64,000 bases of DNA, from assembly GCF_905220995.1 (NCBI RefSeq), contig NZ_CAJNBJ010000001.1, positions 1,178,001-1,242,000 of the forward strand, given 5' to 3'. Origin of the DNA: Nitrospira defluvii (GTDB lineage: Bacteria; Nitrospirota; Nitrospiria; Nitrospirales; Nitrospiraceae). Under the pieces are notes generated by a model, which did not search any database, had not been told where the DNA came from, and was given only the letters and a program-made list of their open reading frames with translations. Numbering within the stretch: the stretch's first letter is position 1; each line of letters begins with the position of its first letter. Below, piece by piece: positions 41,955 to 50,691 of the stretch. A program made the position numbers and the translations under genes.

Positions 41955-43358
41955 TTATGACCACTGACGGATATCGACGAAATGTCCTTCAATGGCCGCT
42001 GCCACGGCCATGGCCGGCGACACCAGGTGGGTGCGTCCTCCGGCTCCCTGGCGTCCCTCGAAGTTCCGGTTGCTCGTTGATGCGCAACGTTCCCCCGGCT
42101 GCAGGACATCGGCATTCATGGCCAGGCACATGCTGCAGCCCGCCTCGCGCCATTCGAATCCAGAGTCCTTGAAAATGCGATCCAGGCCCTCTTGTTCCGC
42201 CTGCCGCTTGACGAGGCCGGAGCCGGGGACGACCATGGCGTGCACGCTGCCCGCGACCTTCTTGCCCTTGGCGAACGAGGCGGCCAGGCGCAGGTCTTCG
42301 ATCCGGGAATTGGTGCAGGACCCGATGAACACCTTGTCGATTTTGATGTCGCGAATCGGCATGCCTGGCTTGAGGGCCATGTACTCGATGGCGCGCTCTG
42401 TGGCCTGACGGAGTTTCTCATCTCCCATGGTACGCGGGTCTGGCACCGTCCCATCCACGCCGGTCACCATGCCGGGGCTGGTTCCCCACGTCACTTGCGG
42501 GGCAATCGTCTCGGCGCGTAATTCGACGACGGCATCGTATTTCGCGCCGGTATCGGTGTGGAGCTGCCGCCAGGCTGCCACGGCCTGGTCCCACAGCGCC
42601 CCCTTCGGCGCCATCGGGCGGCCTTTGATATAGGTGAATGTGGTGTCGTCCGGGGCGACCATCCCGGCCCGTGCGCCGCCCTCGATCGACATGTTGCAGA
42701 GCGTCATGCGGCCTTCCATGCTGAGGGCGCGAATGGCGGCCCCTGTATATTCGATGACGTAGCCTGTTCCGCCTGCTGTGCCGATCTTGCCGATGATGGT
42801 GAGGATGACGTCCTTCGCGGAGCAGCGCGGCGAGAGTTGGCCGTCGACCCGGACTTCCATTGTTTTGGGCCGCTTCTGCACCAGACATTGCGTCGCCAGC
42901 ACATGTTCGACTTCGCTGGTGCCGATGCCGAATGCGAGCGCGCCGAAGGCGCCGTGGGTTGAGGTGTGGGAATCGCCGCAGACGATCGTCATGCCCGGGA
43001 GCGTGAATCCTTGCTCAGGGCCGATGACATGGACCACGCCTTGCCGGATATCATTCATCCCGAAGAGGGTAATGCCGAACGTGTTGCAGTTATCTTCCAA
43101 CGTTTGGATTTGTTTGGCGCTGATCGGATCGGCGATCGCCACGCGGCGATCGGTCGTCGGGACGTTGTGGTCGGGAACGGCGAGTGCGGCGCCGGGACGA
43201 CGAGGGGTACGACCCGCGACCGTCAACCCTTCGAATGCCTGCGGCGAGGTCACTTCGTGCACCAAATGGCGGTCGATATAGAGCAACGTGGTCCCGTCGG
43301 ACTCGGCTCGAACCACATGGTCGTTCCAAATTTTTTCGAACAGTGTCTGTGCTGCCAT
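41955..43358 (-). CDS. leuC: 3-isopropylmalate dehydratase large subunit LeuC
   Basis: A 467-residue aconitase-fold protein with a [4Fe-4S] cluster. The start at 43358 has AGGAG seven bases upstream; the ATG at 43364 overlaps that site. Key features: [40 protein letters not shown], the cluster-ligand region [17 protein letters not shown], and [11 protein letters not shown] with the two remaining Cys ligands. It catalyses the second step of leucine synthesis with LeuD, whose gene follows. A sigma-70-like promoter is visible about 65 bases upstream. Confidence 0.96.
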   Translation of the reverse strand: MAAQTLFEKIWNDHVVRAESDGTTLLYIDRHLVHEVTSPQAFEGLTVAGRTPRRPGAALAVPDHNVPTTDRRVAIADPISAKQIQTLEDNCNTFGITLFGMNDIRQGVVHVIGPEQGFTLPGMTIVCGDSHTSTHGAFGALAFGIGTSEVEHVLATQCLVQKRPKTMEVRVDGQLSPRCSAKDVILTIIGKIGTAGGTGYVIEYTGAAIRALSMEGRMTLCNMSIEGGARAGMVAPDDTTFTYIKGRPMAPKGALWDQAVAAWRQLHTDTGAKYDAVVELRAETIAPQVTWGTSPGMVTGVDGTVPDPRTMGDEKLRQATERAIEYMALKPGMPIRDIKIDKVFIGSCTNSRIEDLRLAASFAKGKKVAGSVHAMVVPGSGLVKRQAEQEGLDRIFKDSGFEWREAGCSMCLAMNADVLQPGERCASTSNRNFEGRQGAGGRTHLVSPAMAVAAAIEGHFVDIRQWS

Positions 43359-43421
43359 GGTCATGCTCCTTGTAAACCCGCGCCTCTGCGAGAGATTGTG
43401 GCGTTGGGCTGATGCGCGTCT

Positions 43422-43452
43422 ATTATATATGCGACCAGGCCTGTTGCATCAA
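43422..43452 (-). promoter_or_regulatory. Probable sigma-70-type promoter of leuCD
   Basis: On the minus strand TTGATG (43452-43447) is followed after 17 to 19 bases by TATAAT/TATATA (43427-43422 or two bases upstream) in an otherwise GC-rich region. The leader to the leuC ATG is about 63 bases. The spacing is near the normal value of 17. I see no clear attenuator or T-box. Confidence 0.45.
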
Positions 43453-43517
43453 GGGCAAAGGGACAGCGGAAAAAATTGCCTCTTCAGCTTTTCACACTGC
43501 GGACCGATAAGGGTTCC

Positions 43518-43751
43518 ATGGAACAGGAACCGATCGACGCCGAACGCATCACGATCCCACGCTGGACGATCAAACGTGATCCTCGGGCGCTGGGTTGTTC
43601 CATCTGCGGTTCGGCGATCGTGAAAATCACCGCGGAATGGCGACAGGTGTCGTTCTGTACCTGCAGACTGATCGAGTACCGTGTGTTGCCGAGAGCTCCC
43701 AAGGCCCTGCCTGCCCCGTCCCCGGCCGCAGATTCACGCAAAGATCCGTAA
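43518..43751 (+). CDS. Small zinc-ribbon-like protein
   Basis: A 77-residue product from ATG 43518 (AAGGG five bases upstream); a frame open from 43476 adds a weak N-terminal extension. CSICG and CTCR carry three or four Cys residues spaced as half zinc ribbons, with ITAEWRQVSFC between. A Pro-rich tail ends it. A metal-binding role is inferred. It is between the leuC promoter and the next gene. Function unknown; small frames like this are less certain than the longer genes around. Confidence 0.5.
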   Translation: MEQEPIDAERITIPRWTIKRDPRALGCSICGSAIVKITAEWRQVSFCTCRLIEYRVLPRAPKALPAPSPAADSRKDP

Positions 43752-43938
43752 TATCGTTGGAACACCGACGAGCGCCGATTCTCTTTTCATAGACGGTGGA
43801 TGCTGCCGGATGTTCCGGCTCATTCCCTCCGAGCCCGTTCCGCTTGGAGCAGGCTCTGCTGTGGCATCGAGCGGTCGGACTGTTTCTGGCGCACAGTGGC
43901 CAGGAACCGGCTGAATCAAGAGTGAAATGGAGGTTCAC

Positions 43939-44490
43939 ATGGCACGAGGGCGATGGGCGCTTCTAATTATGGGATGCGCGAGCCTGATCGCAGGGGGATT
44001 GGCCGAGGCGAAGGACCGCCCGCATGTGAAGTCGCTGATGCCACCCGGGTTGACCATCCCGGCATCGTCGCTGCGATCCTGTTCCGGTGAGGATGTGCTG
44101 GGCAATTGGAACCTCCTGACATTCGAGTCTTCCTATCGATTCAAACAGCCACAGGCCCCCTATCTATTTCCCTACCAGGTTTTTCAATACTCCTCTGAGC
44201 ATGGAGCCAAGTCGGCTCATTCGCGCACGCCCATTCTCGGCAGCCCGGATCGGGTGTTCGAGGGCGTGCCGCTGGACCTGACGTACCAGGTCGAGCCGGG
44301 AGGCCGCGTCGTGCTCAAGAGCAAGGGCCGTGGCGCGGTGGTGGAAACCTGGTCGTGTTCAGTCGCGGGGCAAGACGCGGGGGCGACGGGCGACGGGACT
44401 GATCTCCGACGCGGCGATGTCGTGATGACCCTCCTCGGAAGCCACGGTCAGGCATTGTTCGTGCGCCATCTGCGAAAAATCGCGACATGA
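43939..44490 (+). CDS. Secreted protein of unknown function
   Basis: ATG 43939 follows GGAGG by six bases; the earlier in-frame ATG at 43927 overlaps that site. A signal peptide runs to about residue 25 (ends LAEA-KD). The 183-residue protein has a Cys in RSCSGEDVLGNWNLLTFES and a second in WSCSVAG, possibly a disulfide. A beta-rich core includes PLDLTYQVEPGGRVVL and a C-terminal GQALFVRHLRKIAT. I do not recognise the family. The next gene starts 43 bases later. Confidence 0.6.
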   Translation: MARGRWALLIMGCASLIAGGLAEAKDRPHVKSLMPPGLTIPASSLRSCSGEDVLGNWNLLTFESSYRFKQPQAPYLFPYQVFQYSSEHGAKSAHSRTPILGSPDRVFEGVPLDLTYQVEPGGRVVLKSKGRGAVVETWSCSVAGQDAGATGDGTDLRRGDVVMTLLGSHGQALFVRHLRKIAT

Positions 44491-44533
44491 CCGGGCTTGG
44501 CAGGCGACAAGTCGGCGTGCTACTACCGGCAGC

Positions 44534-45091
44534 ATGCGGAGAGCCGGACCTGTTGCGTCGGTCCCTTCCGCCGAGGAGGACGTGGACGATTCGATTCAGG
44601 TGTGGCGCAGGCCGGAAGTGGTTGAGTGGTCGCAATGGTTGCTCGACAGCTATCGCCAGTGCGTGGGCCAGGAGCTGATGCAGCGGGTGGGCGGACCTGA
44701 AGCGCAGGCCCAGGCGTTGTTTACCGCGCCATTTGTGGTGGTGTCGCATGGGACGCAAGACGATCCGATTTTGAATTACGGATCGCAACTGGCGCTGACC
44801 CTCTGGGAGATGACGTGGGAGCAGTTGGTCCAGACTCCGTCCCGGTTGACGGCGGAACCGGTGAATCGTGCCGAGCGGGAACGCATGCTGGAACGGGCCC
44901 GAGTCCAGGGGTACCTCGACAATTATCGAGGGGTCAGAATTTCACGTGGCGGGCGCCGGTTTCTCATTGAGCAGGCCCTCGTGTGGACGGTCGTCGATCA
45001 AGCAGGGCATCGCCGGGGACAAGCCGCCACGTTTTCACGCTGGACCTTCCTCGAGCCGACGGAATCGAGGCACATGCTCCCCGCCGAGTGA
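44534..45091 (+). CDS. MEKHLA domain protein
   Basis: A 185-residue cytoplasmic protein in the MEKHLA family, a PAS-like module first described in plant HD-Zip III proteins and frequent as a stand-alone bacterial protein. The signature blocks are FVVVSHGTQDDPILNYGSQLAL, TWEQLVQTPSRLTAEPVNRAER and FLIEQALVWTVVDQAGHRRGQAA. The start at ATG 44534 lacks a strong ribosome site. It may be a sensor of light, oxygen or redox but this is not known. Its last 57 bases overlap the 3' end of the DUF1653 gene on the other strand. Confidence 0.8.
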   Translation: MRRAGPVASVPSAEEDVDDSIQVWRRPEVVEWSQWLLDSYRQCVGQELMQRVGGPEAQAQALFTAPFVVVSHGTQDDPILNYGSQLALTLWEMTWEQLVQTPSRLTAEPVNRAERERMLERARVQGYLDNYRGVRISRGGRRFLIEQALVWTVVDQAGHRRGQAATFSRWTFLEPTESRHMLPAE

Positions 45092-45253
45092 AACCGATTC
45101 GGCAAACATGCTTGCCGGTCTGATCCACAACCCGCCTTCCCCATAGAGTTGTCGATAGACGACATATTCTTCTTCGGTTTCCGAATGCCTGGCCACGCCG
45201 AGCACTTCGTAGTCCTTCCCTTTATAGTGACGATAGCGACCGGGTTTGATCAT
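45035..45253 (-). CDS. DUF1653 domain protein
   Basis: A 72-residue protein with the compact DUF1653 beta fold: GRYRHYKGKDYEVLGVARHSETEEEYVVYRQLYG, then WIRPASMFAE. Family members are stand-alone or attached to other domains and have no established role. It overlaps the MEKHLA gene's 3' end by 57 bases in antisense, so both gene ends constrain one another. Its start lies 50 bases from the divergent oxidoreductase gene. Length is normal for the family. Confidence 0.8.
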   Translation of the reverse strand: MIKPGRYRHYKGKDYEVLGVARHSETEEEYVVYRQLYGEGGLWIRPASMFAESVSLGGEHVPRFRRLEEGPA

Positions 45254-45302
45254 GGTGTATCCTTACACGTTCCAACCTGCGGGACAGTCTATCGAACCGG
45301 GC

Positions 45303-46712
45303 ATGTCATCACAACTCTCTCAACGCACTGACCGTCGGCATGATGTCGTGGTGATCGGCGGCGGATCGGCCGGGTACGCTGCCGCGCGGACGGCGCGCGA
45401 CGCCGGCGCAGATGTCGCGATCGTCGATCAGGGGCCGCTGGGGGGACTCTGTATCTTGCGTGGCTGTATGCCGACCAAGACAATCCTTCGCTCCGCCGAA
45501 ATCATGGCGCTGATGAAACGTGCGCGGGAGTTCGGGCTGGCTCCGGTGAACGCGCAGGCCGACCTTGCGGCCATCGTGGATCGCAAGAACCGGTTGGTGC
45601 AGGAATTCGCAGACTATCGCATCGCCGCATTGCGTGATCCAGGGTTCACCCTCTATGAGTCCCGCGCCGAGTTTATCTCGCCCCACGAGATTCGCGTGGG
45701 CACGCTGCATATTCGCGGCAACGCCTTTGTGATCGCCACCGGATCGCGCCCGGCTGAAATCGCGATTCCTGGGCTGGACCAGGCCGGGTATCTGACCAGC
45801 GATGACATGCTCGATGTGCGTCGCGCGCCGTCGTCATTGCTGGTATTGGGAGGCGGGCTGGTTGCAGTGGAGTTTGCGCAATTCTTCGCCCGCATCGGCA
45901 CCAAGGTGACCATGTTGCAACGCGGTGCGACGCTCTTGTCCGATATGGATCAGGATGTCGGGCAGGCACTGGAAGCCGCGTTCCAAGCCGAAGGCATTGA
46001 GGTGATCACTGGAGTATCGTTCCAGCAGGTGACGTCGACGCCGACTGAGAAGACAGTGCATTTCCGTCAGGGAAGTGCCGTGCATTCGCGATCAGCCGAG
46101 CTCATTTTTCAGGCGCTGGGGCGTCGTCCGAACCTGAACGGGCTCAATGTGGAGGCGGCCGGAGTGGACGTCATCGATGGTCGTCTGGTTGTCGGCCCCG
46201 ATATGCGGACTTCGCAGCCGCACATTTTTGCCGTGGGAGACGTCAACGATCTCACGCCCATCGTCCATTTGGCGATTCAGCAAGGTGAGACGGCCGCGTG
46301 GAATGCGACCCATGCAGAGGGGCCCGCGCGGGTCATCGATCACCGGCTTGACAGTGAAATGGTCTTCACCGATCCGCAGGTGGCGGTTGCAGGGCTGAGC
46401 GAGCGTCAATGTCGAGCGCGGTCGATCCCGTATTTGACGGCGTCCTACCCGTTTGCCGATCATGGGAAGGCCATGTGCCTGGGGGCGTCCCATGGATTCG
46501 TGAAATTGCTGTGCCGGCCGGATACCGGTGAACTGTTGGGGGCTCAGATTGTTGGCCCCGAAGCCGCGGAATTGATCCATGAACTCATTGCCGTGATGTA
46601 TTTTCATGGGACGGCACAGGATCTGCTCCGCATTCCGCATTATCATCCTACGCTCGCGGAGATCGTGACCTATCCCGCGGAATCCATCCTCGAGCAAATG
46701 GGGCAGGCATGA
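45303..46712 (+). CDS. Pyridine nucleotide-disulfide oxidoreductase (dihydrolipoyl dehydrogenase/mercuric reductase family)
   Basis: A 469-residue FAD- and NAD(P)H-dependent flavoprotein. VVVIGGGSAGYAAARTARDAGA (residues 15-36) binds FAD, GGLCILRGCMPTK has the redox-active Cys pair with the family spacing C-x4-C, and a second dinucleotide motif (LVLGGGLVAVEFAQFFARIG) lies near residue 185. The C-terminal dimerisation domain ends PTLAEIVTYPAESI with the conserved His in HYHPTLAE. This is the pattern of dihydrolipoamide dehydrogenase or related reductases; no Hg-binding N-terminal domain is present. The stop overlaps the next ATG by four bases. Confidence 0.88.
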   Translation: MSSQLSQRTDRRHDVVVIGGGSAGYAAARTARDAGADVAIVDQGPLGGLCILRGCMPTKTILRSAEIMALMKRAREFGLAPVNAQADLAAIVDRKNRLVQEFADYRIAALRDPGFTLYESRAEFISPHEIRVGTLHIRGNAFVIATGSRPAEIAIPGLDQAGYLTSDDMLDVRRAPSSLLVLGGGLVAVEFAQFFARIGTKVTMLQRGATLLSDMDQDVGQALEAAFQAEGIEVITGVSFQQVTSTPTEKTVHFRQGSAVHSRSAELIFQALGRRPNLNGLNVEAAGVDVIDGRLVVGPDMRTSQPHIFAVGDVNDLTPIVHLAIQQGETAAWNATHAEGPARVIDHRLDSEMVFTDPQVAVAGLSERQCRARSIPYLTASYPFADHGKAMCLGASHGFVKLLCRPDTGELLGAQIVGPEAAELIHELIAVMYFHGTAQDLLRIPHYHPTLAEIVTYPAESILEQMGQA

Positions 46713-47392
46713 GACGACTTGGTATCGCAGCTCCGTCCGTCGTGCTGGCCCTCGCGCTGGTATCCTGCGGGCAGCAGACCTGGGATGCCGCGATGCAGGC
46801 CGGCGAGGCGGCAGTGCAGCGGGGACAGTATGACGAAGCCGAACGGATTTATGCTGCCGCGATCAAGAAGGCTGAAGAGTTCGGGCGACATGATCGCCGG
46901 GTTGCGGTCACACTGGCCCGCCTCGCGCAGGCCTACAGCGCGCAAGGGAAATATGTCGAGGCCGAACCGATGTATCTGGAGGCGCTCAAGATCTACCAGG
47001 AGGTGCATGGCGAGAATCACTTGGATGTGGCGGCCATGCTGAACAACCTCGGCGTGTTGCACCGCAAGCACGGGCAATTTGCCGACGCCCAGCGACTGTT
47101 GACCCGCGCGCTGGCCATCAAAGAGACTTTGCTCGGGAAAGAGCATCTTGAAGTCGCGCTGGCGCTGAGTAACCTGGCCGCGCTGTCCATGGCGCAAGGT
47201 GAGGCCGGGCAGGCCTCCACGCTGCTTGCGCGGGCCTTGGCGGTGCGGGAAAAGCAGTTGGGGGCCGATCATCCCGATGTGGCCAAGACGCTCGTGGATT
47301 ACGCTGCTGCGTTGCGCAAGGTCGGGCGGAACGCTGAGGCAGATGCGCTTGACGCACGAGCAGGCGAGATTCGAGCGAAGGCGAAGTCCTGA
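46709..47392 (+). CDS. Kinesin-light-chain-type TPR lipoprotein
   Basis: A 227-residue lipoprotein: short signal with lipobox LVSC (Cys20), then five TPR repeats of the kinesin-light-chain type. Typical are DEAERIYAAAIKKAEEF, AEPMYLEALKIYQEVHGENHLDVA and QRLLTRALAIKETLLGKEHLEVA. The 42-residue repeat with conserved Tyr/Ala and HxDVA is clear. Co-translated with the oxidoreductase (ATG overlaps its stop). It probably contacts partner proteins at the envelope; partners not apparent. Confidence 0.85.
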   Translation: MRRLGIAAPSVVLALALVSCGQQTWDAAMQAGEAAVQRGQYDEAERIYAAAIKKAEEFGRHDRRVAVTLARLAQAYSAQGKYVEAEPMYLEALKIYQEVHGENHLDVAAMLNNLGVLHRKHGQFADAQRLLTRALAIKETLLGKEHLEVALALSNLAALSMAQGEAGQASTLLARALAVREKQLGADHPDVAKTLVDYAAALRKVGRNAEADALDARAGEIRAKAKS

Positions 47393-47469
47393 CGCCGAAC
47401 GGGGAAAAAGTTGAACCGGTTGGATGTGCCGGTGTAGCGTAGGGCATCGAGGTGAGTAGGGGGACGGGG

Positions 47470-47685
47470 ATGGCGGATTTGCGGACCAGTGCATTGATTG
47501 CGCGCGGAGTCGGCGTGGTGTGCATCGCCGGCGGATTTATGCTCGGCGTCTACGGGTTGGAGTTTCCCAACACCATCTGGCTGCAAACTGCATTGGGGCT
47601 GCTGGTGACCGGCATGATGGCTCAGGGGTATGCAATGTATTGTTCTGTTCGGTGGGTCAGGGAACAGCGTGATTCGGAACGGTAG
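47470..47685 (+). CDS. Small two-helix membrane protein
   Basis: A 71-residue protein. GGGGACGGGG precedes the ATG at 47470; the GTG at 47452 is an alternative that adds six residues. Two hydrophobic segments at about residues 13-31 and 38-58, separated by YGLEFPNTIWLQ, give a hairpin in the membrane. A charged C-terminal tail REQRDSER follows. No family recalled. It lies 77 bases after the TPR lipoprotein and seven bases before the next lipoprotein gene. Confidence 0.55.
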   Translation: MADLRTSALIARGVGVVCIAGGFMLGVYGLEFPNTIWLQTALGLLVTGMMAQGYAMYCSVRWVREQRDSER

Positions 47686-47692
47686 GCCGTCG

Positions 47693-48160
47693 ATGGAGAC
47701 CACGCGTCGTGAGCGGACAGGCCGGGGTCGAGTGACGGCGATCCTGCTACTGTTGTGCCTCGTGACGCTGTCCGGCTGCGGGGGACCCTGGCGCGATCGG
47801 TATCTGGACAAGGGATTGAAGAGACTCACGCAGGACGATATTGCGGAGAAGTTCGGTCCGCCGAGCACCGCCAAGACACCGGTGCTGGGCGGCAATACCG
47901 TCTGGACCTATCGTGTGCCGATGGGGGATCGTGAAGTCCATCCGTGGGATCCCAGTAGCTTGACCGCCGGAAAGAAAACGAAAGCCCCGCCTTCACCCTC
48001 GCCGTTCGGAAAGAGCTTGGCCGGCAACGAAGAGCCCTATCGAGAGCCGCTGTATTGTTATCGGTATACCCTGTCCTTTGACGAAGACAAACGATTGAAG
48101 GACTGGAAACGCGAAGAATGTGTTCCTCGCGCGAGTGAGGAAGAGACCGACTCACAGTGA
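47693..48160 (+). CDS. Small lipoprotein, SmpA/OmlA-like plan
   Basis: From ATG 47693 the 155-residue product has a lipoprotein signal with lipobox LSGC (Cys28) and a compact domain. Segment LTQDDIAEKFGPPSTAKTPVLGGNTVWTYRV resembles the start of SmpA/BamE-type small lipoproteins, and YCYRYTLSFDEDKRLKDWKREEC at the end continues the beta strand pattern. The central Pro/Lys-rich insertion is unusual. Weak similarity only, so a BAM-complex role is not claimed. A longer frame back to 47630 would overlap the preceding gene. The stop overlaps the mscS start. Confidence 0.6.
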   Translation: METTRRERTGRGRVTAILLLLCLVTLSGCGGPWRDRYLDKGLKRLTQDDIAEKFGPPSTAKTPVLGGNTVWTYRVPMGDREVHPWDPSSLTAGKKTKAPPSPSPFGKSLAGNEEPYREPLYCYRYTLSFDEDKRLKDWKREECVPRASEEETDSQ

Positions 48161-49002
48161 GGCCTGTAGACGACTCTATGCAAGAGCTGCTGCCGGTGAT
48201 CGGGTCCAGCGTATTCTTCGATCTCCTGAAGTCCATTCTCCTGCTGCTCATCCTCTTGATCGCGCGAACCATCCTGGTTCGTTGGATTAAGGGCAATTCC
48301 ACCCTGACCATCGACGCCAAGCGCCGCTGGATTGTGACCACTCGCAACAGTATAGTGTTGGGCCTGTTCGTGGGACTGGTGGTGATTTGGGCCCACGAGT
48401 TGGAGGCCTTTGCCGTCTCCCTGGTTGCGCTGGCGGCCACCGTGGTGCTGGCGACGAAAGAATTGATTCTCTGCTGGAGCGGCGCCGCGTTGCGCGTCGG
48501 GGGTGGGGTGTACGGTGTGGGAGATCGAATACAGCTGGGGACCTATCGCGGTGTCGTGCTGGAGTATGACGTCTTCGCCACCAAGTTGCTGGAGATTGGC
48601 CCAGGGCAGACCTCGCACCTGTATACCGGTCGAACGGTGGTGTTTCCCAATAGCCTCCTCTTCGGGAATCCGTTGATCAAGGAAAGTCCGTCGCAGGAAT
48701 ACGGTCTCTACGTGCTTTCGGTTCCGCTGTTGAGCACCGACAATTGGCAGGCTGCCGAGCAGGCGCTTCTCACTGCTGCCAAGGCAGAGTGCGCGCCCTT
48801 CATGGATCAGATGGGGCGGCAGATGAAACTGTTGGAGCAGCGCAATTTGTTGGAGGCCCCTTCGCCGGAGCCTCGCATCACCATTCAACTTCCCGAGGCC
48901 GGCCGTATTCACCTGGTCCTTCGCTTTCCGGCTCCGGACCGCGGACGTTCGCGAGTCGAGCAGGCCATCCTGCGTCGTTACCTGACCTCCTTCCGCCCGT
49001 AA
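48157..49002 (+). CDS. MscS-type mechanosensitive channel
   Basis: A 281-residue inner-membrane protein from GTG 48157 (overlapping the previous TGA; the ATG at 48178 is the alternative). Three hydrophobic stretches at about residues 17-45, 68-90 and 96-115 are followed by the MscS beta domain (GVYGVGDRIQLGTYRGVVLEYDVFATKLLEI and VVFPNSLLFGNPLIK). The pore-lining helix is of the LVALAATVVLATKEL type, atypical of the Gly-Ala-rich E. coli version. Such channels release solutes on osmotic downshift. No osmolyte genes are near. Confidence 0.85.
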   Translation: MRPVDDSMQELLPVIGSSVFFDLLKSILLLLILLIARTILVRWIKGNSTLTIDAKRRWIVTTRNSIVLGLFVGLVVIWAHELEAFAVSLVALAATVVLATKELILCWSGAALRVGGGVYGVGDRIQLGTYRGVVLEYDVFATKLLEIGPGQTSHLYTGRTVVFPNSLLFGNPLIKESPSQEYGLYVLSVPLLSTDNWQAAEQALLTAAKAECAPFMDQMGRQMKLLEQRNLLEAPSPEPRITIQLPEAGRIHLVLRFPAPDRGRSRVEQAILRRYLTSFRP

Positions 49003-49137
49003 CGCCTTCGGCGGTCTCCGCCAAAATCGGCAAAACAATTGGCAAAAGAAACCCATCGGAGTATTGATTGGTGCTACATGCCGGTCGGTGTAATGAGGAA
49101 ACCGGACACCACATTTCAGTCAAGGAGGGAGTTGTCG

Positions 49138-49530
49138 ATGAGAAGGTCAATCGCTGTGATGGTCGCTGCCGCGTTTGTGAGCATGAGTTCACTGGCCGTT
49201 GCCGACGATCTGGGCTTGGGCAACATGTCTGAGGGGATCAAGCAGGACATGAGCGCCGTGTCCGACGATCTGAATGCCCACAAAGAGGAGCTGAAGAGCG
49301 ACCTGAAGGCGAAGAAGGAATCGGCGAAGCGCGAATTGAAGGCGAAGCGGGACGAGGCGAAGGCGAAGAAGAAGCAGGCCAAGGCGAAAAAAGAGCACGT
49401 CAAAGCCAAGGCGAAGGCGAAGAAAGAGGCGGCGCATGCCAAGGTGAAAGAGGCGAAGGGGGCCGCGAATGATGCCGCGAGCGAAGTCGGGGCAATGACG
49501 AATGAGCTAAAGGACGCCGCACGCTACTGA
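49138..49530 (+). CDS. Secreted Lys/Ala-rich coiled-coil protein
   Basis: ATG 49138 follows AAGGAGGGAG and opens a signal peptide ending AVA-DD at about residue 23. The remaining 107 residues are dominated by Lys, Ala and Glu, with repeats such as KAKKESAKRELKAKRDEAKAKKK, and the DNA shows short tandem GCGAAGGCGAAGAAG units. This should form a long charged helix; low complexity makes database matches to histone-H1-like proteins unreliable, and the signal peptide argues against a DNA-binding role. It is probably periplasmic or surface-exposed. Confidence 0.7.
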   Translation: MRRSIAVMVAAAFVSMSSLAVADDLGLGNMSEGIKQDMSAVSDDLNAHKEELKSDLKAKKESAKRELKAKRDEAKAKKKQAKAKKEHVKAKAKAKKEAAHAKVKEAKGAANDAASEVGAMTNELKDAARY

Positions 49531-49580
49531 CCCAAATGAATAACACAACCGGCGGGGTCTTCCCCATCGGGGTTTGTGAG

Positions 49581-49621
49581 CCACGGCCTGTGATCGGCTA
49601 CCTCCCGCTCGCAGGCCGTGG
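49581..49621. terminator. Stem-loop between genes, possible terminator
   Basis: CCACGGCCTG at 49581-49590 and CAGGCCGTGG at 49612-49621 form a perfect 10-base stem with a 21-base loop, lying between the Lys/Ala-rich gene and xthA. There is no following U-tract, so a terminator is only a possibility. Confidence 0.3.
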
Positions 49622-49680
49622 TGTTTCAAGGAAGTGTCAGTTGTTGCGGCGGACCGGCTCTGTTAGAATCCGCCCGCTGT

Positions 49681-50454
49681 ATGAAAATCGCGACCTTCAA
49701 CGTCAATTCCCTGCGGAAGCGTCTTGCAATTGTGTTGCAGTGGTTGGAACGCCATCAGCCGGATGTCCTGTGTTTGCAGGAAACCAAGGTTCAGGACAGC
49801 GAATTTCCTCTGACCGCTCTTGCCGCGTCCGGCTATGACATCACGTTCCGGGGGATGAAAGCGTACAACGGCGTGGCAGTGCTCAGCCGCACCAAGCCTG
49901 AAGCGGTGTCTTACGGCTTCGACGACGGGGGTGATGTTGAGGATGCTCGTCTGTTGCGGGTGGTCATTCAGGGGATCCCGATTATCAACACGTATGTGCC
50001 GCAAGGATTTGAGATCGACTCCCCCAAGTATCAGTACAAATTGAAATGGTACGAACGTCTACGGAACCACTTCGAATCGCATCTTTCCCCGAAGGAGCCG
50101 GCGATCTGGTGTGGAGACATGAATGTGGCCCCAAGACCCATTGATGTCCACAGCCCGGAGAAACATCTGAAACATGTCTGCTACCACGAAGACGCGCGCA
50201 ATGCCTATGGGAAGACGGTTGCGTGGGGCTTCGAAGATGTGTTCTGCAAACTGTATCCAGATCGCCAGCAATTCACGTTTTTCGACTACCGTGCGCCCAG
50301 TGCCCTTGCCGCCAACAAAGGGTGGCGGATCGATCATATCCTCGCGACTGCACCGTTGGCACAACGATGTCAGCGTGTCGATGTAGATTTAGAACCGCGC
50401 CGCGCGACAGACCCCTCGGATCACACCGTGCTCTGGGCCGACTTCTCTCTCTAA
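49681..50454 (+). CDS. xthA: Exodeoxyribonuclease III / AP endonuclease
   Basis: A 257-residue enzyme starting MKIATFNVNSLRKRLA at the ATG 49681. The endonuclease/exonuclease/phosphatase fold carries VLCLQETKVQDSEFP (metal-binding Glu), then NTYVPQGFEI, then WCGDMNVAP, and the C-terminal GWRIDHILATAPL plus SDHTVLWADF. It repairs abasic sites and degrades dsDNA from 3' ends. It stands alone; the gene to its right is convergent, 57 bases away. Length matches ExoA-type bacterial enzymes. Confidence 0.93.
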   Translation: MKIATFNVNSLRKRLAIVLQWLERHQPDVLCLQETKVQDSEFPLTALAASGYDITFRGMKAYNGVAVLSRTKPEAVSYGFDDGGDVEDARLLRVVIQGIPIINTYVPQGFEIDSPKYQYKLKWYERLRNHFESHLSPKEPAIWCGDMNVAPRPIDVHSPEKHLKHVCYHEDARNAYGKTVAWGFEDVFCKLYPDRQQFTFFDYRAPSALAANKGWRIDHILATAPLAQRCQRVDVDLEPRRATDPSDHTVLWADFSL

Positions 50455-50511
50455 GCTCGTGCCTGCGGCGGGACAGGGCATTGAGCAACCCCTCTCCCGC
50501 CGTTCGTGCGC

Positions 50512-50691
50512 TTACTGCAACGCTTCCACTGGTTCCAATAACAATTGTTCGGCCATTCGGGTACGCCGATTTTGTTCGATTAATGGATCGACGATCGATC
50601 CGCAATTGATGCATCGCCACACAAACGTTTCCGGGGAAAAATCCGGCCGCCATTCGTCCACCATCAGTCCTTGGCATCGTCCGCATGTCAT
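50512..50691 (-). CDS. Small zinc-ribbon protein
   Basis: ATG 50691 is preceded by GGAGGTGGACACC, a strong ribosome site. The 59-residue product, MTCGRCQGLMVDEWRP onwards, carries Cys3 and Cys6 and then a second pair in RCINCGS, the plan of a zinc ribbon, with a final helix EQNRRTRMAEQL. Such short proteins are common and uncharacterised. A longer frame to 50760 lacks support. It converges on xthA. Confidence 0.65.
   Translation of the reverse strand: MTCGRCQGLMVDEWRPDFSPETFVWRCINCGSIVDPLIEQNRRTRMAEQLLLEPVEALQ

Noticed and set aside
47693-48160. BamE/SmpA as a firm assignment
   Set aside because: Only the domain start and lipobox are similar; the Pro/Lys insertion and poor overall match leave it as a weak resemblance.
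49138-49530. Histone-H1-like DNA-binding protein
   Set aside because: Lys/Ala richness is misleading; a clear signal peptide indicates export.
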